Shown here: positions 1-12,340 of the stretch, piece after piece | Layout of the letters: each line of letters begins with the position of its first letter | Numbering within the stretch: the stretch's first letter is position 1 | NCBI RefSeq assembly: GCF_001522545.3 | Contig: NC_031768.1 | Span: forward strand, 86,653,574 to 86,717,573 | Source: Parus major | Lineage: Eukaryota; Chordata; Aves; Passeriformes; Paridae | Direction of reading: 5' to 3' | Length of the DNA stretch: 64,000 nucleotides | Notes under the pieces: model-generated | Seen by the model: only the letters and a program-made list of their open reading frames with translations | Database searches by the model: none | Told to the model about the DNA's origin: nothing | Position numbers and translations under genes: made by a program

Positions 1-3000
1 AAACAATCTATAAATAAAGTGCTGGAACTGGGAGCTGGCATCTTTATTTCACTGTCACCTCTGGGAGCAAAAGAACCAATTAATACAGACAGGTATTGTG
101 GATTTTAAGACAGGACAATGCAATGTTAAATAGTGGGATAAAAACTCAGTAATGTTGTTTAGACATGAAGAGCCAAACTATGGGGACAGCTCATTCACTA
201 CCAGCTTGAGAAAGATTTATGTAGAAGCTGAAGACTCTCTGCGTCCTTGTACAACTCTCAAACAATTCCATTTACCTGCATTAGGCTGAGCTGCCCTTTT
301 ATTTGTGCCACATTTGTTTCCAGGGTAAGCAAAGCACCTCACTAGTATGTCTGGGAGACTAAAGAGCCACCAAAGAATTTGGAAACAAAAAGTTTTATTG
401 TGACATCTTTGGAATGACCATAGCTCTCTGCAAGTTATGCAAGTTGTCCCAGGCATCTCTAATGTATTACTTCTAATAAATACTTCTTATTTATCAATCA
501 GAGTTATGGATACAGGCAATAGTAGGAGGAAAACTATGACATAATTGTAATACTTTTACAGGTACTGGAACCATGTACTCACTTGTTATAATTTAAATAT
601 TGCTTATTTTTTATGAACAGTGCAATTCTCATAGCGTGGGTTTTCTAAAATCCCATTCCAGGAGGAATTTGTTCACATTTCCTGAGAAACTCTTGCACTG
701 AAAATAATTTCTAGATCTATTACACTGTGACACACATGTGATTCTTCTTCACCTCTATCAGGCCCAGATTTTCATAAGTATTCATCTTTCTGTTCTCCGT
801 CTCTATGAATTATGTTGAGGGTTTATGTTCATGTGCTTCAGGCCCCGTAGATCCCAGAGTCTGCTTCCAGAGATGATTCTAGAGAGAATATATGAGATGT
901 GACCACTGTCCCTGGGACTCCACATTGAGCTACAGGCTGTTTAAAAGGAGAGTCTTCAACAGAGGAATACCAGAAGATTTAGGCCAAATAAACTCAAAGT
1001 CCTTTTCAGTTCTAGGAGATTGTATCACATTTTTGAACCTGGATTCCCCAGGGGAAATATTATAGAGTGCAATATTAATCACTTTCTGTGAATAGGATGA
1101 CTAAGAGTGATGAGAATGAATAATGCTAAGATCTACCGCTAGTAAGATTCAAAACACTGTTTCATATGAAGAAAGAGAATGAACATCAGTGCCAGGGAAG
1201 GTGACAACTGCCAAAACAATTAGTTTTCAGGTATTATCACCAGTCCTCAGGCAGAAAAAAAGAGACTTGTTCTTCTCTTGCTGACTTTCTGTATACGATC
1301 AGAGAATGACAATTAAATAGTAACATATTTACCACTGGCTTTCAGTAAGACAATAACAGAATTTAACCACTGCTAATTACTGTATGTATTCCAACACCAT
1401 TTTCACTAGGAAGAACTCAAGCTGAAGCCACAACACTGAAGTTCTATACCACAAAATGACAGGACGCCGCAAAAGCCCTTTTGGCTTACAACAGATTTTC
1501 CACAAAAGGAGGTTTCATAAGAGTGGTTCCCACACACCAGTCACCAAAGAAGGTCTTCCTGGTGTGTTTTTCTATCTGTACATAACTAAAAATGCAAAAG
1601 CAATAAAACTGATTCCAGTCCTCTGCAAAATGTTCATTTTTTTTTTTTTTTTCTCCTCAAACTCTGAGCTTCCCTGGGGACAAGTAACAAAAAAGTAGCC
1701 CAATAGGAAGTGCTGATCCTGTCCTCTTTAGGAAAAGTTTTCACATATTGGCACCACATAATTTGTGACCAAATAGGAGGAGGCTAATTTGTGTTAGCTG
1801 AAAGCTGTGAGAAACACATAGACCTGAAATGGAAGGGAACAACGGTGTCCCCATGCAACACTGATATCACAGTGAGTATTGTGCACACTGCATGTGTTTT
1901 ACAGAGAACTTTATAAAGAAACACACAAAAGTTAACTTTGAGACCAGTGGGATTGCACTACAGTGACCTAAGAGAAGTTTATGCAGAAGGGTTTGTATGA
2001 CTAACATTTTTTTCATGTTAGTTCATGTTTTCCTCCATCAGTAGCAACACACAAGATGTTCATGGCCCTGTAGCACATGACTAGTGAGGATTAATGAGCA
2101 AAGAGAAGTGGCAACCTAAGACCAGTCTATGTGAAAGGGAGCAACAAAGAGACCAAACCCCGCTTGACAACAGCAGATGGTAAACCAAGGACTAGAATAT
2201 CATCAAAAGTTATGATTTTGGAGATTCAGGTTGAATATTTGGGGAAAAAAGCCCCTTTCACTAGGAGGTTAGTACTGCACTGTAACAGGTACCTAAAGAT
2301 ATGGCAGAATCTGGGGACCTGGGAAGCTTTCAAGACTGAGCTAGACAGAGCTTAAGCAATGTGATCTCTTGCTGGCAATAGTTCAGCTTCAAGTGGGAGG
2401 TTAGATAAAGATCAGCAGAGTTTTCTTCCACATCTCTTTGACTTAAAAATATGCAGATAATGCTACAATAATTTAAAAATACTGTATTACAATGTATTGC
2501 TTATTGGTATTAATTACTAGTATATAACCAATATATTTAATTTAGTATATTAATATATTTAGACTTCTATTTTATACTCATTTGGACCTTACAGAATCTG
2601 CTGAGAACTTATTTTTCAGTTACCTGTGATGCTTTTCATGAACGCATCAAAATGTAAACACTTCAGCATTCCACAGAAACACAATTGTTCCCATTGTCCC
2701 TCCCATTTTAAGTGCATTTAAGTCCCACCGCTCTGAAGTAAACTGGTACAGGCTTTGTCACTTGGCCAGAAGTTATAATTCTTTCCCTAAAGGTGTACAT
2801 GTGACCATCTTAACTGATTTTTTGCATATTTCTATTCATATACGTGTATATACATATACATACATATAGATAGATTTTGTTGCACACAGTCACCTTTTTG
2901 TCCCCACAGATGTTCAGAGTTATGTGTGGAAAGAAAAAACAGATTTTACAAGCAACTGGAAGCAATTTGTTATTTGAGTACCGCAGCATTTGTGCATGCA

Positions 3001-3734
3001 GAAATGACAATGAAAACCAGATCCAGCTGTATTTCCATGAATAGTGCTGCATTTCTGTGTGTACATTTCTGCATTTCAGTCCTGCACAGCAGCCACAAAC
3101 AGCCTTCAGTGTTCACATGGCAAGACACAGCCAATCTTCTGGATAACCTGAGGTCTAAGAGGAGTCACCGTACATATTGACACTCAGGTCGCAGGGCTGA
3201 GAAACCACAGTCTGACCCAGGAGGTGACTGACCCCCAAAACGTTCAGCAACATTAAGCCTGCTCTATCCCACAGTAAAAGCAACCTTTAGAGAGACAGAA
3301 AGCAAAATCCTGACAAAAAAGCACCACTATTTCAGCTGGCTGCAGCCTATACATCACACACAATCCTAATAGTCATTATAATAATGATGACAATAATAAT
3401 GATAATAGTAATAATTTAAAACAAACCTTCATGCATTTTCCTGTGAGCTTTACCAATGAAGCAGGAAAGACAAGAGAATACATTATTAATTTGTGACTGA
3501 AGTCCTGCACTCAAGGTAATTCAATTGCAACCTGGTAAATCTACCTGTGAAAGCAGATAAGATTGGAACTCCAGAAACATTCCACCTTGAAGGAAGAAAT
3601 CTGATAGAGAAGAGTGCTCCAGGGTTGTTTAAAGTTTATCTACTGGCAGAAAAGCCTGAGGGGAAAGAGTGAGAATCAGCTACAGGGAGAGCAGGAGAAG
3701 AAAGAGAAGACAGGAAGGCTGAAGTGCACTGTAC
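1..3734 (-). other. TRPV6 intron 1 (partial)
   Basis: This stretch lies downstream (minus strand) of the TRPV6 first coding exon, so it should be its first intron. I looked for the next exon, which encodes the start of the ankyrin repeats, and saw no convincing match. It holds AT-rich DNA, a T-run at about 1638 and simple AT/ATAC repeats near 2830-2880 and 3375-3420. No other gene is supported. Confidence 0.5.
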
Positions 3735-3865
3735 CTTTTCTGCTGGAGTAAGTTGATTTCATCCAGATGTTTATCCCAGGATTTTTTGCCTTGCAGCTTC
3801 TGACTTAGTCCATTCCATATCCGGGAATAAAAGGGATTGCTCTCCCCAAATAAAGGCACCCCCAT
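3735..3865 (-). CDS. TRPV6: TRPV6 (TRPV5/6-type calcium channel), first coding exon
   Basis: This is the first coding exon of the epithelial Ca2+-selective channel of the TRPV5/TRPV6 group, which takes up calcium across apical membranes. The 43 complete codons read from ATG at 3865 to a donor after 3735 (AAAAG|GTACAG, phase 2). The C-terminal part, residues SWDKHLDEINLLQQK followed by a split R codon, closely resembles the human TRPV5 stretch DWDQHLDKLHMLQQKR and the TRPV6 stretch ending NLLQQKR, just ahead of the ankyrin repeats. Orientation and position, minus strand and upstream of LLCFC1 and KEL, match mammalian synteny. All remaining exons lie outside the window to the left. The reading frame stays open upstream to another ATG at 3958, which would add 31 residues. 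Birds are generally described with one TRPV5/6 gene, hence the TRPV6 symbol; the name rests on family knowledge, the homology on the sequence. Confidence 0.85.
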
Positions 3866-6800
3866 ATCACGTCCCTTTTCCTCTCTTGCCCAGCTGCCTG
3901 AAATCCAGCAATCCCCACTTTGGGAAAAAGTCTGGAAAGGCTGACTGCAGGTCACCACTCCTCCACCCTTAGTTAGTTTCAGAGGAGACTGTCAGTCAAC
4001 TGCATCAGCTGATCAAAGTACGTGTAAAAACACACAATAAAATCACTTGTTCCTAGCAGACCATACCTTGAGCCTCATCAATTACTTAGTTTCCAAAATA
4101 GCCCAACCCAAAGGTGTGTCTGATTTAGAAGTAGCTCACCAGCAGCCTACCCCTCAAAAAGACCCTGAACAGCAACTGAAGAATTCATACAGCATCAAGG
4201 TCCTAGGCTTCTACTATTTTGATTTTGAAATCTAGACTTTAGAAGCAGTCATCCTCCTTCTGTATCTCTGAATTCTTCTGAAAAGCAACATGTAAGCAAT
4301 TTTGAAATAGACAGCTGAGCGAGTGAGGCAAAACACCTTTAAGGTGAGTGAACATGTGGGAACGTGCCCTAAAAGACACAGGGCTCTGGGAAGGTGGCAG
4401 AGAGGAGGACACACCTCCCACCTCAGCTGTCTGCAAATCCCATTAAAGAAATTATCGTTACAGACTCCACCTTCTCCACGTAAAACAAAATCACCTTACT
4501 CCACAAGCTAGAAGAAGAGTTTATGTAGATTAATGTGTAAACTTTACATATCTCATTTTCATTTAATGTTCTACAAGCTCTCATTATTTCATCTCCTAGA
4601 AAAATCTTTTTTAGGAAAGAGATGAAAATTTCTATTTAACAAAACCTTTTTTTTTATTATTTAACAAAAACTTAATTTTGGCACAGAAAAACATATTCAG
4701 AGTCAGGGGCTATTTGCCTGCAAAGCAGTAGACCAAATATCAAAATGAAGAGATGAGACATCCTTCTTTGTGTGAAGAAGATGGAAACTATGAGGGAGAA
4801 AAGAAAAAAAGACCAAGTAAAAAAAAATACAAAAGAGAAAGGGAAAAGAGAAAGCTCCTAGTTTCTAATCTTCGTTCCCTAAAGACTTGTTCAAATATTT
4901 TTATACCTTGAATCAACAGAAATATCCCTTCATTCCTACTCCTGCTGTAGTGGAAATTAATTCTGTTCAGGGTGCCTGGACCCAGGCAGAATCAGTAGGT
5001 AAGAGACAAAAGCGTATAAAGCAATAGGACTGAGTAATTTCTTTGAAATTCCTGGTTTATTTAGAGGTTTCTCAGAACTACAAAACCAGGATTAACATCC
5101 AAACTTCTGTAAACTCATGATGTATCCTATCCTAGAAAATCATAGATTGCCACACAATTGCTACACAAAAAACAATGCTTTAAGACAAACTTGAGGGATC
5201 ATACTCCAAAATTATTTCACTGGGCTGACCCTGTCTAAGAGGAAGTATCAAGTTAAGCTGTCATAGTAGGAAGAAGATATAATTTCCTGCTTTGAGAAGT
5301 TAGAGTTTATACCAGCCAGGTGTTTTGAGCATATGTTGTGTTTTTAATAGTTTTTCAAAGAATATCAATAATGAGGCCACCCTAACACTGTGAGGGATGG
5401 GGGGAAGCAACTCCTCTTGAAATTGAGAAAGGTATTTAGCCACTGAGGTGTTAAATGCCTCTGACAGATGAACACAATCTCTATTTCTCCCAAGCAGAGA
5501 ATACTTTCCACTGTCTCCCCAAGGAAGCCCTAGAAGATTGGTTTCAGCAGTTCAGGGAAGCAGTGATTTATTCCTGCCTCCTCTGGGCAACACTGCCACC
5601 CTGACAGCAGCTCTCAGGTACAAGAAGTGAAGAACAGTCAGACAGAAGGTCGAGGGAGAAGTTCTTAGCTAACCATGGAGGCAACATCTGCAGCACCAGG
5701 GCAGTCCCAGCAGCTGCAAACCAGTGTCTCAGGTGGACTCAGCACATGGTCGTGGGCGGCTCATTAGAGCTCTCATTACGGCTTCAGACTGCAGTAAAGC
5801 TGGCTCAACAGTTTTCCTTTACCCACTTGTACGAGCATAAAGACTAACACTGCAGTAGAGTGTTTTCTTGTAATTCGTGGTAGAGGGCATTTTCAGCGGA
5901 AACAGAGTACGGAGGTGAAAGGTGGATGAAATATGTAAGCATGTGGTAAGGTCTGAAACCTCTTTAGCAGCACATCATGACCAAATCACTTCAGCACTGC
6001 TGGCCTTTCAGTCTAGCAGGGTGTAAATAGTTTTATTCAAAAACTAAAGACCTGATAATGCCTTGCAGTTCTGATGTGGATTGTAGGTCTATACAGTTTG
6101 TGCACGTGGTTTTCCGCATACCTCAGTGGTGCTTTTAGGTCTTTGAATCCCTTTCCTCAACTCCTGAGTCATGTTGTGGCTGGCTTCTAGCCCTTTAGCT
6201 CCCGACACTATTCTAGCTCTACTTGTTCCTTGTTCCAAGCTCCTACTGCAAATAGTGTCTTTATCTTGGCTGCCAGTGGTGCCCTTTACTGGTTGTTTGT
6301 CTTGACTTCTCTTGTTTCTGAAATGGGGTAATTCTGACTGACCTGATTCCTGGACTCTCTTGATTCCAGCTTGACCCCTTCTAACAAATATGACATCTAA
6401 TGTCAACATCTTCCACACAAATTCCCTTCTATATCCATAGGCCATCCATAGCAATGTAAGCATGAAGAAATGCAAAGTACAACCTGTCCAAATGTGTTTC
6501 TCACACCACAGTGTCTAAGAACACAAAATTAAAACAGACCAGCAATGATGGAATGATCATTGCAGTTCAGTCACCTCCTGGCTCTGGGGTATCTACCAAT
6601 ATCATACATGGCACAGTTAGGATGTGCTGCCCTTTGCAGGACTACAGAAACTATTCAAATAAGCCAGTGTGCAGAGATACTTCAGTAACAACCAATTCCT
6701 AATTTCCCATACCTGCCATAAATACAAGGGAGCAAAAAAACCACTTTTGTCACTGGGGATTGTTATCTTGCTAGAGACAATACTCTGCATTTTTTTTACA

Positions 6801-7324
6801 GCACAATGCATTCCTTTTAGGTCAGCCTTAATTTTGAATTTATTTATTTTTTATTTTTTTTTTATATCTGAATAGTTGAGTGTAAATGAGGTGACCTTTG
6901 GTGAACCTGAAATTCAAGTTAGCATTTGCTAACAACATACTTGAAAAGGCAAAATTATAACAGGGGAATTCGAGAAAAACACTACAGGGGAATTTTTCAA
7001 AATAACTCCAGTTTTGGTTTCATCCCAGATGCCTTTTCAGTCCCTTCTTTCTTTTCAAAATTAAATCAACACAGCTATTACCTGGCCTACTATAGAAGTA
7101 ATTTCAGTGCTAATGTAGAGACAGACGTAATTTGCACAGTGCATGGATTCCTTTCCTTCTGAATGTTCCTGACCCCTACATTCCATGTTCTTACAAAACT
7201 TCTGTCAACCTTCCTGGAAATTTTGAGTGCTGGAGGTATGTAAGAGTAAATCCAATGTGATTATCTGGTAACAAATCAGGATGGGAATGCTTTTTTTTTT
7301 AATCTTTCTGTTTTTATCTTACAG
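3866..7324. other. Intergenic stretch left of the unidentified gene
   Basis: This is the upstream flank of TRPV6. It contains a purine-rich tract at about 4780-4860 and a GC-richer patch at 5530-5780 with a short plus-strand open frame from ATG at 5674; I could not tie that frame to any family. The segment 6089-6460 has the CTGACCTG-type composition also seen in LTR-like pieces elsewhere in the window. The minus-strand open frame there (128 codons) has no recognisable domain. I support no gene here. Confidence 0.4.
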
Positions 7325-7637
7325 GTATTTTAGGGAAGGGGGAATTGAAAGAGCTGTGTGATATTTTAAAGTTACTACAAAGATGTAAGTGTAATCCCTG
7401 TCTTTCACAAAATCCACAGGAATGCAAACTCTGAGCAGCAGGAAATGGAAAAGATAAAAGGCATTGTAAAAGTAAGGAAACCTATTGAAACTAAAGGAGA
7501 ACCCGAATTAGCTAGACATGGTAGATATCCCCCATTTTGATATTCTGAAAAGTTTTTAAGGAAACACACAAGATTATGTAATGAGTGGTACTGGGAGAAG
7601 TTACACAAAGTGGCTTTTGAAGAGAAAGGAAAGAAAG
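7325..7637 (+). pseudogene. Exon-like segment of an unidentified gene, frame broken
   Basis: A strong acceptor (long T/C tract, then TTACAG at 7319-7324) and a perfect donor (AAAG|GTAAGT at 7638) bound 313 bases. From 7327 the frame reads a helical, cysteine-bearing peptide (ILGKGELKELCDILKLLQR, then a CxCxxC cluster). It goes on as a lysine- and aromatic-rich segment ending CNEWYWEKLHKVAFEEKGKK, but only across three frame changes. Each change falls on a homopolymer: AAA at 7426-7428, CCCCC at 7529-7533 and TTTTT at 7553-7557. This could be a recent pseudogene or homopolymer errors in the assembly. A shorter exon ending at the GTAAGT at 7385 is another possibility. I recognise no family. It may belong with the exons at 16176 and 18434, but phase cannot prove this. 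Confidence 0.35.
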
Positions 7638-9785
7638 GTAAGTCAACTCCTTTATTTATAATTATGATGAATTTAAATTCTCCTCTTCATTTACCTTCCG
7701 AATTTGCCCCCCACATCCAAGTTAAGCATCTGGTAGACAAATAAAATAGCACGATTAGATGCTTAATACACTCAGAGCCAATGAGTAGCCAAGTTATCTT
7801 GGCTAGAGTACAGACAAGTTTTATCTGTCAGAGATAAGTATCGCTCCCAACCATCTGCCTGGACAAATTTCCACACAAAGACTTGCCTGTTTTTCCAGAG
7901 CTTTAGACTGCCAAGTCAATTCAGAAACTCCTATTCTTCCATGTCTTTTTTGCATATAATCTCTCTGAATCATATATATGCTCAAACCTTAAAAATCAAA
8001 GCACATTTTATATTTTTATCTCAAATTCACAAAACAATTTCACTATAAAAAACTAGCTCTTAAAAATTCCCAATTTGGATATCGTAAGAGAAATTCTGGC
8101 ATTTCAGCAACAGCAAAAACAAAGTGCATGGATTGCATTCCCAAGTTTACACTACCATCTTAAGAGCAAGACTGGAAGTGCAACCTGCAACCAGACCAGT
8201 CTTTCAACACTTCCCCTGTACATTTCTGGTTGTACTGCAATCCTTTGTCTGAAATCTCAACATTTAATAAAAGCTCTAAAGATTTAAGTTGTGAGAAAAA
8301 AGAATGAGAGCGGCAGAAGTACAGGAAAAAGCAATGACAAATAACAGTTTTAAGTACAGAGAGAACACAGAACAGAAAGTCAAGAAAGTCAGCAGTAAAC
8401 AGTGATGTAGCTTCTCCATGTCTATAATGGATAATCTTCCATCTGAGAAGATTGTAATAATAACTAGGCAGCAACTGATTGATGCATTACAAATATGTTA
8501 GGGAATCCTGTTGGACTGTGGTATTTCCAGTTGTTCAAGTTATATATCTTACTTGTGTAGCATAGGAAAACAAAGCTGTGGATGATTGTATTGAAATGCA
8601 CAGCATTATGTACCCTTCGATATCACACAGCTGAGTGGTGATACCTATCAAAACCAAAACAAAGTAACAGAGGAAAATAACTAGATATTCCAGAAGCAGA
8701 ATGCTAGTGGTGTTATCTCCACCAGTCTTGAGAAACTCTTATCTTCACAAGATCTCATCTGCTGTGTAAATATGAATTACTTCACCATCAGTAAATCACA
8801 GGTAACTCAGCAACAGATGTAACTTAACAATGCATTATAAACAATATAGCAGGGCATAAGTGTCCTTGAAGCATCTACTTAATATTATGCAACTAATCCT
8901 GATGTGTAATTCCATGAATCCATCTCCTGGCCTGGAGGAGCGCAAAATGCTAGAGGGAAGCTGGTTGTAAATAAAATATTACACTGGATTCCCTTAATTA
9001 ATAGTGTGGCCTTGTTGTGTGTGTGTGTGTGCAGTAAGCCTGGTTGAGAGAATTAAAGGAAAGTGGTCTCTACTTCTTGATTCAGACTAGCAGAAGCAAG
9101 GACAACTACTCATGGTGAGAAATGGCAGCAGAGGCACAGACTTCCTTTAAAGATGAATTCCTGAGGTCCTGGTCAGTTGGATAAGGGATCAGCAATAGTG
9201 CCATTGACTGTTACAGAAAAGCAGCACAAAGATCACTAGACTTTGTAAAACTTACCTTCCCCCCCCACCCCAACCCCCCAACTTTTGCAGCAAACTTTGT
9301 AACATTTCCAGAAAAAGCCAAAAGAGAATTGAAGACCTCTGATAACTGCAGTCATATTGGCAGTGTGAAGGAGATCTCTTACTGAAATAGAGTATTACTA
9401 ATTCATAAAAAACCTTGATTGAGGGAGTCAGTGGTATTCTACCTCACTGGGGAACCCCAGAAAAGGATCCTGGATGGTTTTCTACTACTGTGATTTGGGG
9501 TACTAGCTCAAGTCAGAAAGCTTCCTGTTAGTGAGCTGGGAAGCTTATTTAATGATGGTTTACATGGACACCAATTCCCCAGCCTCCTGTCAAAGGAGTA
9601 CCCAGGGACTTGTGTACTCAATAGAAGCAGAAGCATATTCCTTTATGAAAGGTGGACTGAGTAAATGTCAAACCAATAATCCGCTCCTGCAGATAGGGAA
9701 CTAGTAGTAAGTCTTAACACAAAAATAGGTAATAAAGAAAAAGTAGAAAAAGGGCTTGGATCTCCATGTAGATTGACATTAAAAT

Positions 9786-10147
9786 TGTGACAGTGGTGCC
9801 TTGAGAGGCTACCTAGAACAGAGGCCAGGCAGAGGAATAAAGCAGGTATTTATTAAAAAGGCCTTCAAAGGATACACCTCGGGCAGGACAAGAGCCTGGC
9901 CGAGGCTACACCCAAGATGGATGATGGGTCACACATTTTCACACTTTTACAAGTTTTGGTCCATTTACATATTGGGGTTAATTGTCCTGTTACAGCTTCA
10001 GGGTATGAAGTCCCATCCTCCCAGACTGCTCTCCTCAATTCGCTGTTGTTTATACATTTTGGGCTTGAAGCTGCAACAGTGTCCTTGGTTCTTGGACTGA
10101 AAAATGATTGTTTTGTCTAACTACACTGTGAGGAGAACTTGCTAACA
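9786..10147 (-). mobile_element. Solo LTR, songbird ERVL-like, antisense
   Basis: About 362 bases bounded by TGT...ACA ends. Read on the minus strand they begin TGTTAGCAAG and end with CCACTGTCACA. The minus strand carries an AATAAA signal inside CCTTTTTAATAAATACCTGC near the 3' end, as expected for the R region of an LTR. The sequence resembles LTRs common in songbird genomes. No internal retroviral genes flank it, so it is a solo LTR. I could not find a matching target-site duplication, so the copy is old or the ends are a few bases off. Family naming is from memory and needs a Repbase/Dfam search. Confidence 0.6.
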
Positions 10148-11149
10148 CTTTATGTGAAGTTCAGAGCTATATACTGATGCAGTACAGAATCTGGAAAATA
10201 TGAAAGCTAAAACTTAAGGCATCAACAGTAAGGTTATAAAAACATGAAATAAAGTCATGAAAGCCTTCTCATTCAGATTTCCTTAAAGGAGGTCTGAGAT
10301 TTAAAGGTAGCCCAAGGGTGTTACCAGGAATCTCCAAATCAGCCTGTAAAATAGAGGGGAAAACCATTAGCAAAAAAGAGCGCCTCACTAATTTGTTTTA
10401 TTTTGTGGCCTGGAATGCCACAAAAGTAGCTAAGTCTTTCATTCAGCACTTGTAAAGTTCTGTGTATTAGTGGGTAGACCCTACCATTTTACTAGACACT
10501 CTCCTTGCTCCTAAAGATACACAAAAACATGGAAGTATAGCTCTGGGATACATCTATGGCAATGCTAACCCCCAAAGCTGTGGCCAGCAATGTTTTTGGA
10601 GTTTGGAGAAAGGAAGAAGTTGGTCTAACAGCTGCTTGATTTGAGACTGGGTGTGACTCCCAATATCATAGCTCGTATCAGGCTTAAAAGATTCTCTGAA
10701 ACCTCTGAAGTATGAATACAGTCTGATTTTATTCTGAGTTGGTTTGGGTCTTAGTCCAAAGCAACTGTACTACTCAGGATAGCAGACAGGAAATCAAACT
10801 TGGATTGTGGCTGGGTTTTTTTGTGACAACAGGTGACACCACTTAGTACTTGGAATGCACAACTCTGAGTTGCCCAAAGCACCATTAGGGGAACTCCTGA
10901 ATATATGCTTTGGTGTAAGAGGAAGAATTTTGAAGGTAAGTGCTGATGACAGAGGTTAAACTTTGGTCCTGACAAACAGGGGAAATCTGGGCCCTGTTAA
11001 ATGTTTGTCTTTAAGAATATTGCATCCTGAGAGCAATTCCTGGTAGAGCCATTCAGCTGTACATCTCAGATTACAGGGTTTGCTACAAATATCTGCCACC
11101 TGTGAAATCTCAGAGCAGACTGAAAATCCTTGGTTTTATTTCTCTGCCC

Positions 11150-12340
11150 CACAGTGGTCAGGTCCCTGAGTGTACTAAAAGGCTTTAATGGTGCTGACCA
11201 GCCTCATCTGATATCTCCAGCCTCATACTCATCACCTCAAAGTCTGTATGATGTCCCATAAATAGCCTACGTTTCCAGGTTTCCTCCCATGTTTCCTAGG
11301 GTTTCCTTCCCCCTGCCTCTTCTTCCTTTCCCCGTCCCCAAATCTTGTCAAGAGTAGAGTGAATTTCTGCCCCACTCATCCCCTGTTGTCTCTCAAGCCC
11401 ACCTAGACTTTAGGAACCTCATAGGCACTCAGCTCTGCTACCCAGCCCAAATTTTCCCATGCTTTCTTCTCTTTCTCAACAGTCTGTCCTTGGCTTTGTG
11501 TCCCCTGAAATAGTCCCATGGAAACCCACAACAACTAATCCACTTTACCACAGTCCTTTCTGGCTCCAGAACCCTGAGGGGTGTGAGGGCACTTTTGCTG
11601 GGAGGGGACTAGTACTGTTGTGATCCTGAGTGTACTAATGGGTTTTCATGGCCCTGACCAGTCTAACCAGGAGCCTTCAAAAAAGCTACACACACACACC
11701 CACACACACACCCCCACACACACACACGCTCATATGATGAGCCCTGTTTAAGGGCCCTTGTTTCTATTTTAACACAGAAGCCCTGTTTAAGGTCTGCTTT
11801 GTGTCTTCAGCTCCTGCCTGCAGCTGTGCTTGTGTTTGGCCATAGGCTCCAGTGATCTGAGCCCTGACTTGCTGACTGACTTCTACCTTGACTTCACACT
11901 TGCCTTGTCAACATGGATATATACTTTGTGATAAGCAGGCCTTGTCACCATCGCTGGACATCATTCTGATCAATGGATTAATTTCCTGCCTTGACCTTAA
12001 ACCTGCCTCATCACCAAGAAATTACTTGAAAATCTAGGGTCTTGCTTGAGTGACCATCTCCAGGTCTGCCTACTCACCTTGCTCAAATAGTGTGGGACTG
12101 CACCCCAGATGTGAGGCCCCTGTCCTGTCTGGTGTAAAGTCAGGCCCTGTCCTGTCTGTTAGGGTGCAGCCAGCCCTTGCTGCTTCCTAACCGTTCCCTC
12201 ACAATTTAAGAGGTCCTGTAAATACCTCTGCACTTCTTACTCTTCAAATTGCAGTTTTGAAGATTGTCCCAGTAAAGTCTCGACCTGTTCTCAAAGTTTT
12301 GGCAGTAGCAGAAGGTCATAGGCAGATGTCAGATCTGAGT
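11150..12340 (+). repeat. LTR-like repeat region with internal duplication
   Basis: This is a C/T-rich stretch unlike its AT-rich surroundings. A segment containing CTGAGTGTACTAA and GCTGACCAG/CCTGACCAG occurs at about 11168-11205 and again at about 11625-11664, roughly 460 bases apart. A CA-rich simple repeat sits at 11689-11726. The 3' part has a TTTAAGAGG/ATAAATACC-like stretch and then CAGTAAAGTCTCGACC, which looks like the promoter-to-U5 part of an LTR. I saw no open reading frame of retroviral type. Classification is by composition only. Confidence 0.3.

Noticed and set aside
6089..6475. 128-codon minus-strand open frame
   Set aside because: Composition resembles the LTR-like repeats of the window; no domain and no splice or start support.
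10832..10943. Exon-like segment with poly-T acceptor and GAAG|GTAAGT donor
   Set aside because: No frame is open across the whole segment from the strong acceptor; only a shorter version with a weak acceptor would work.
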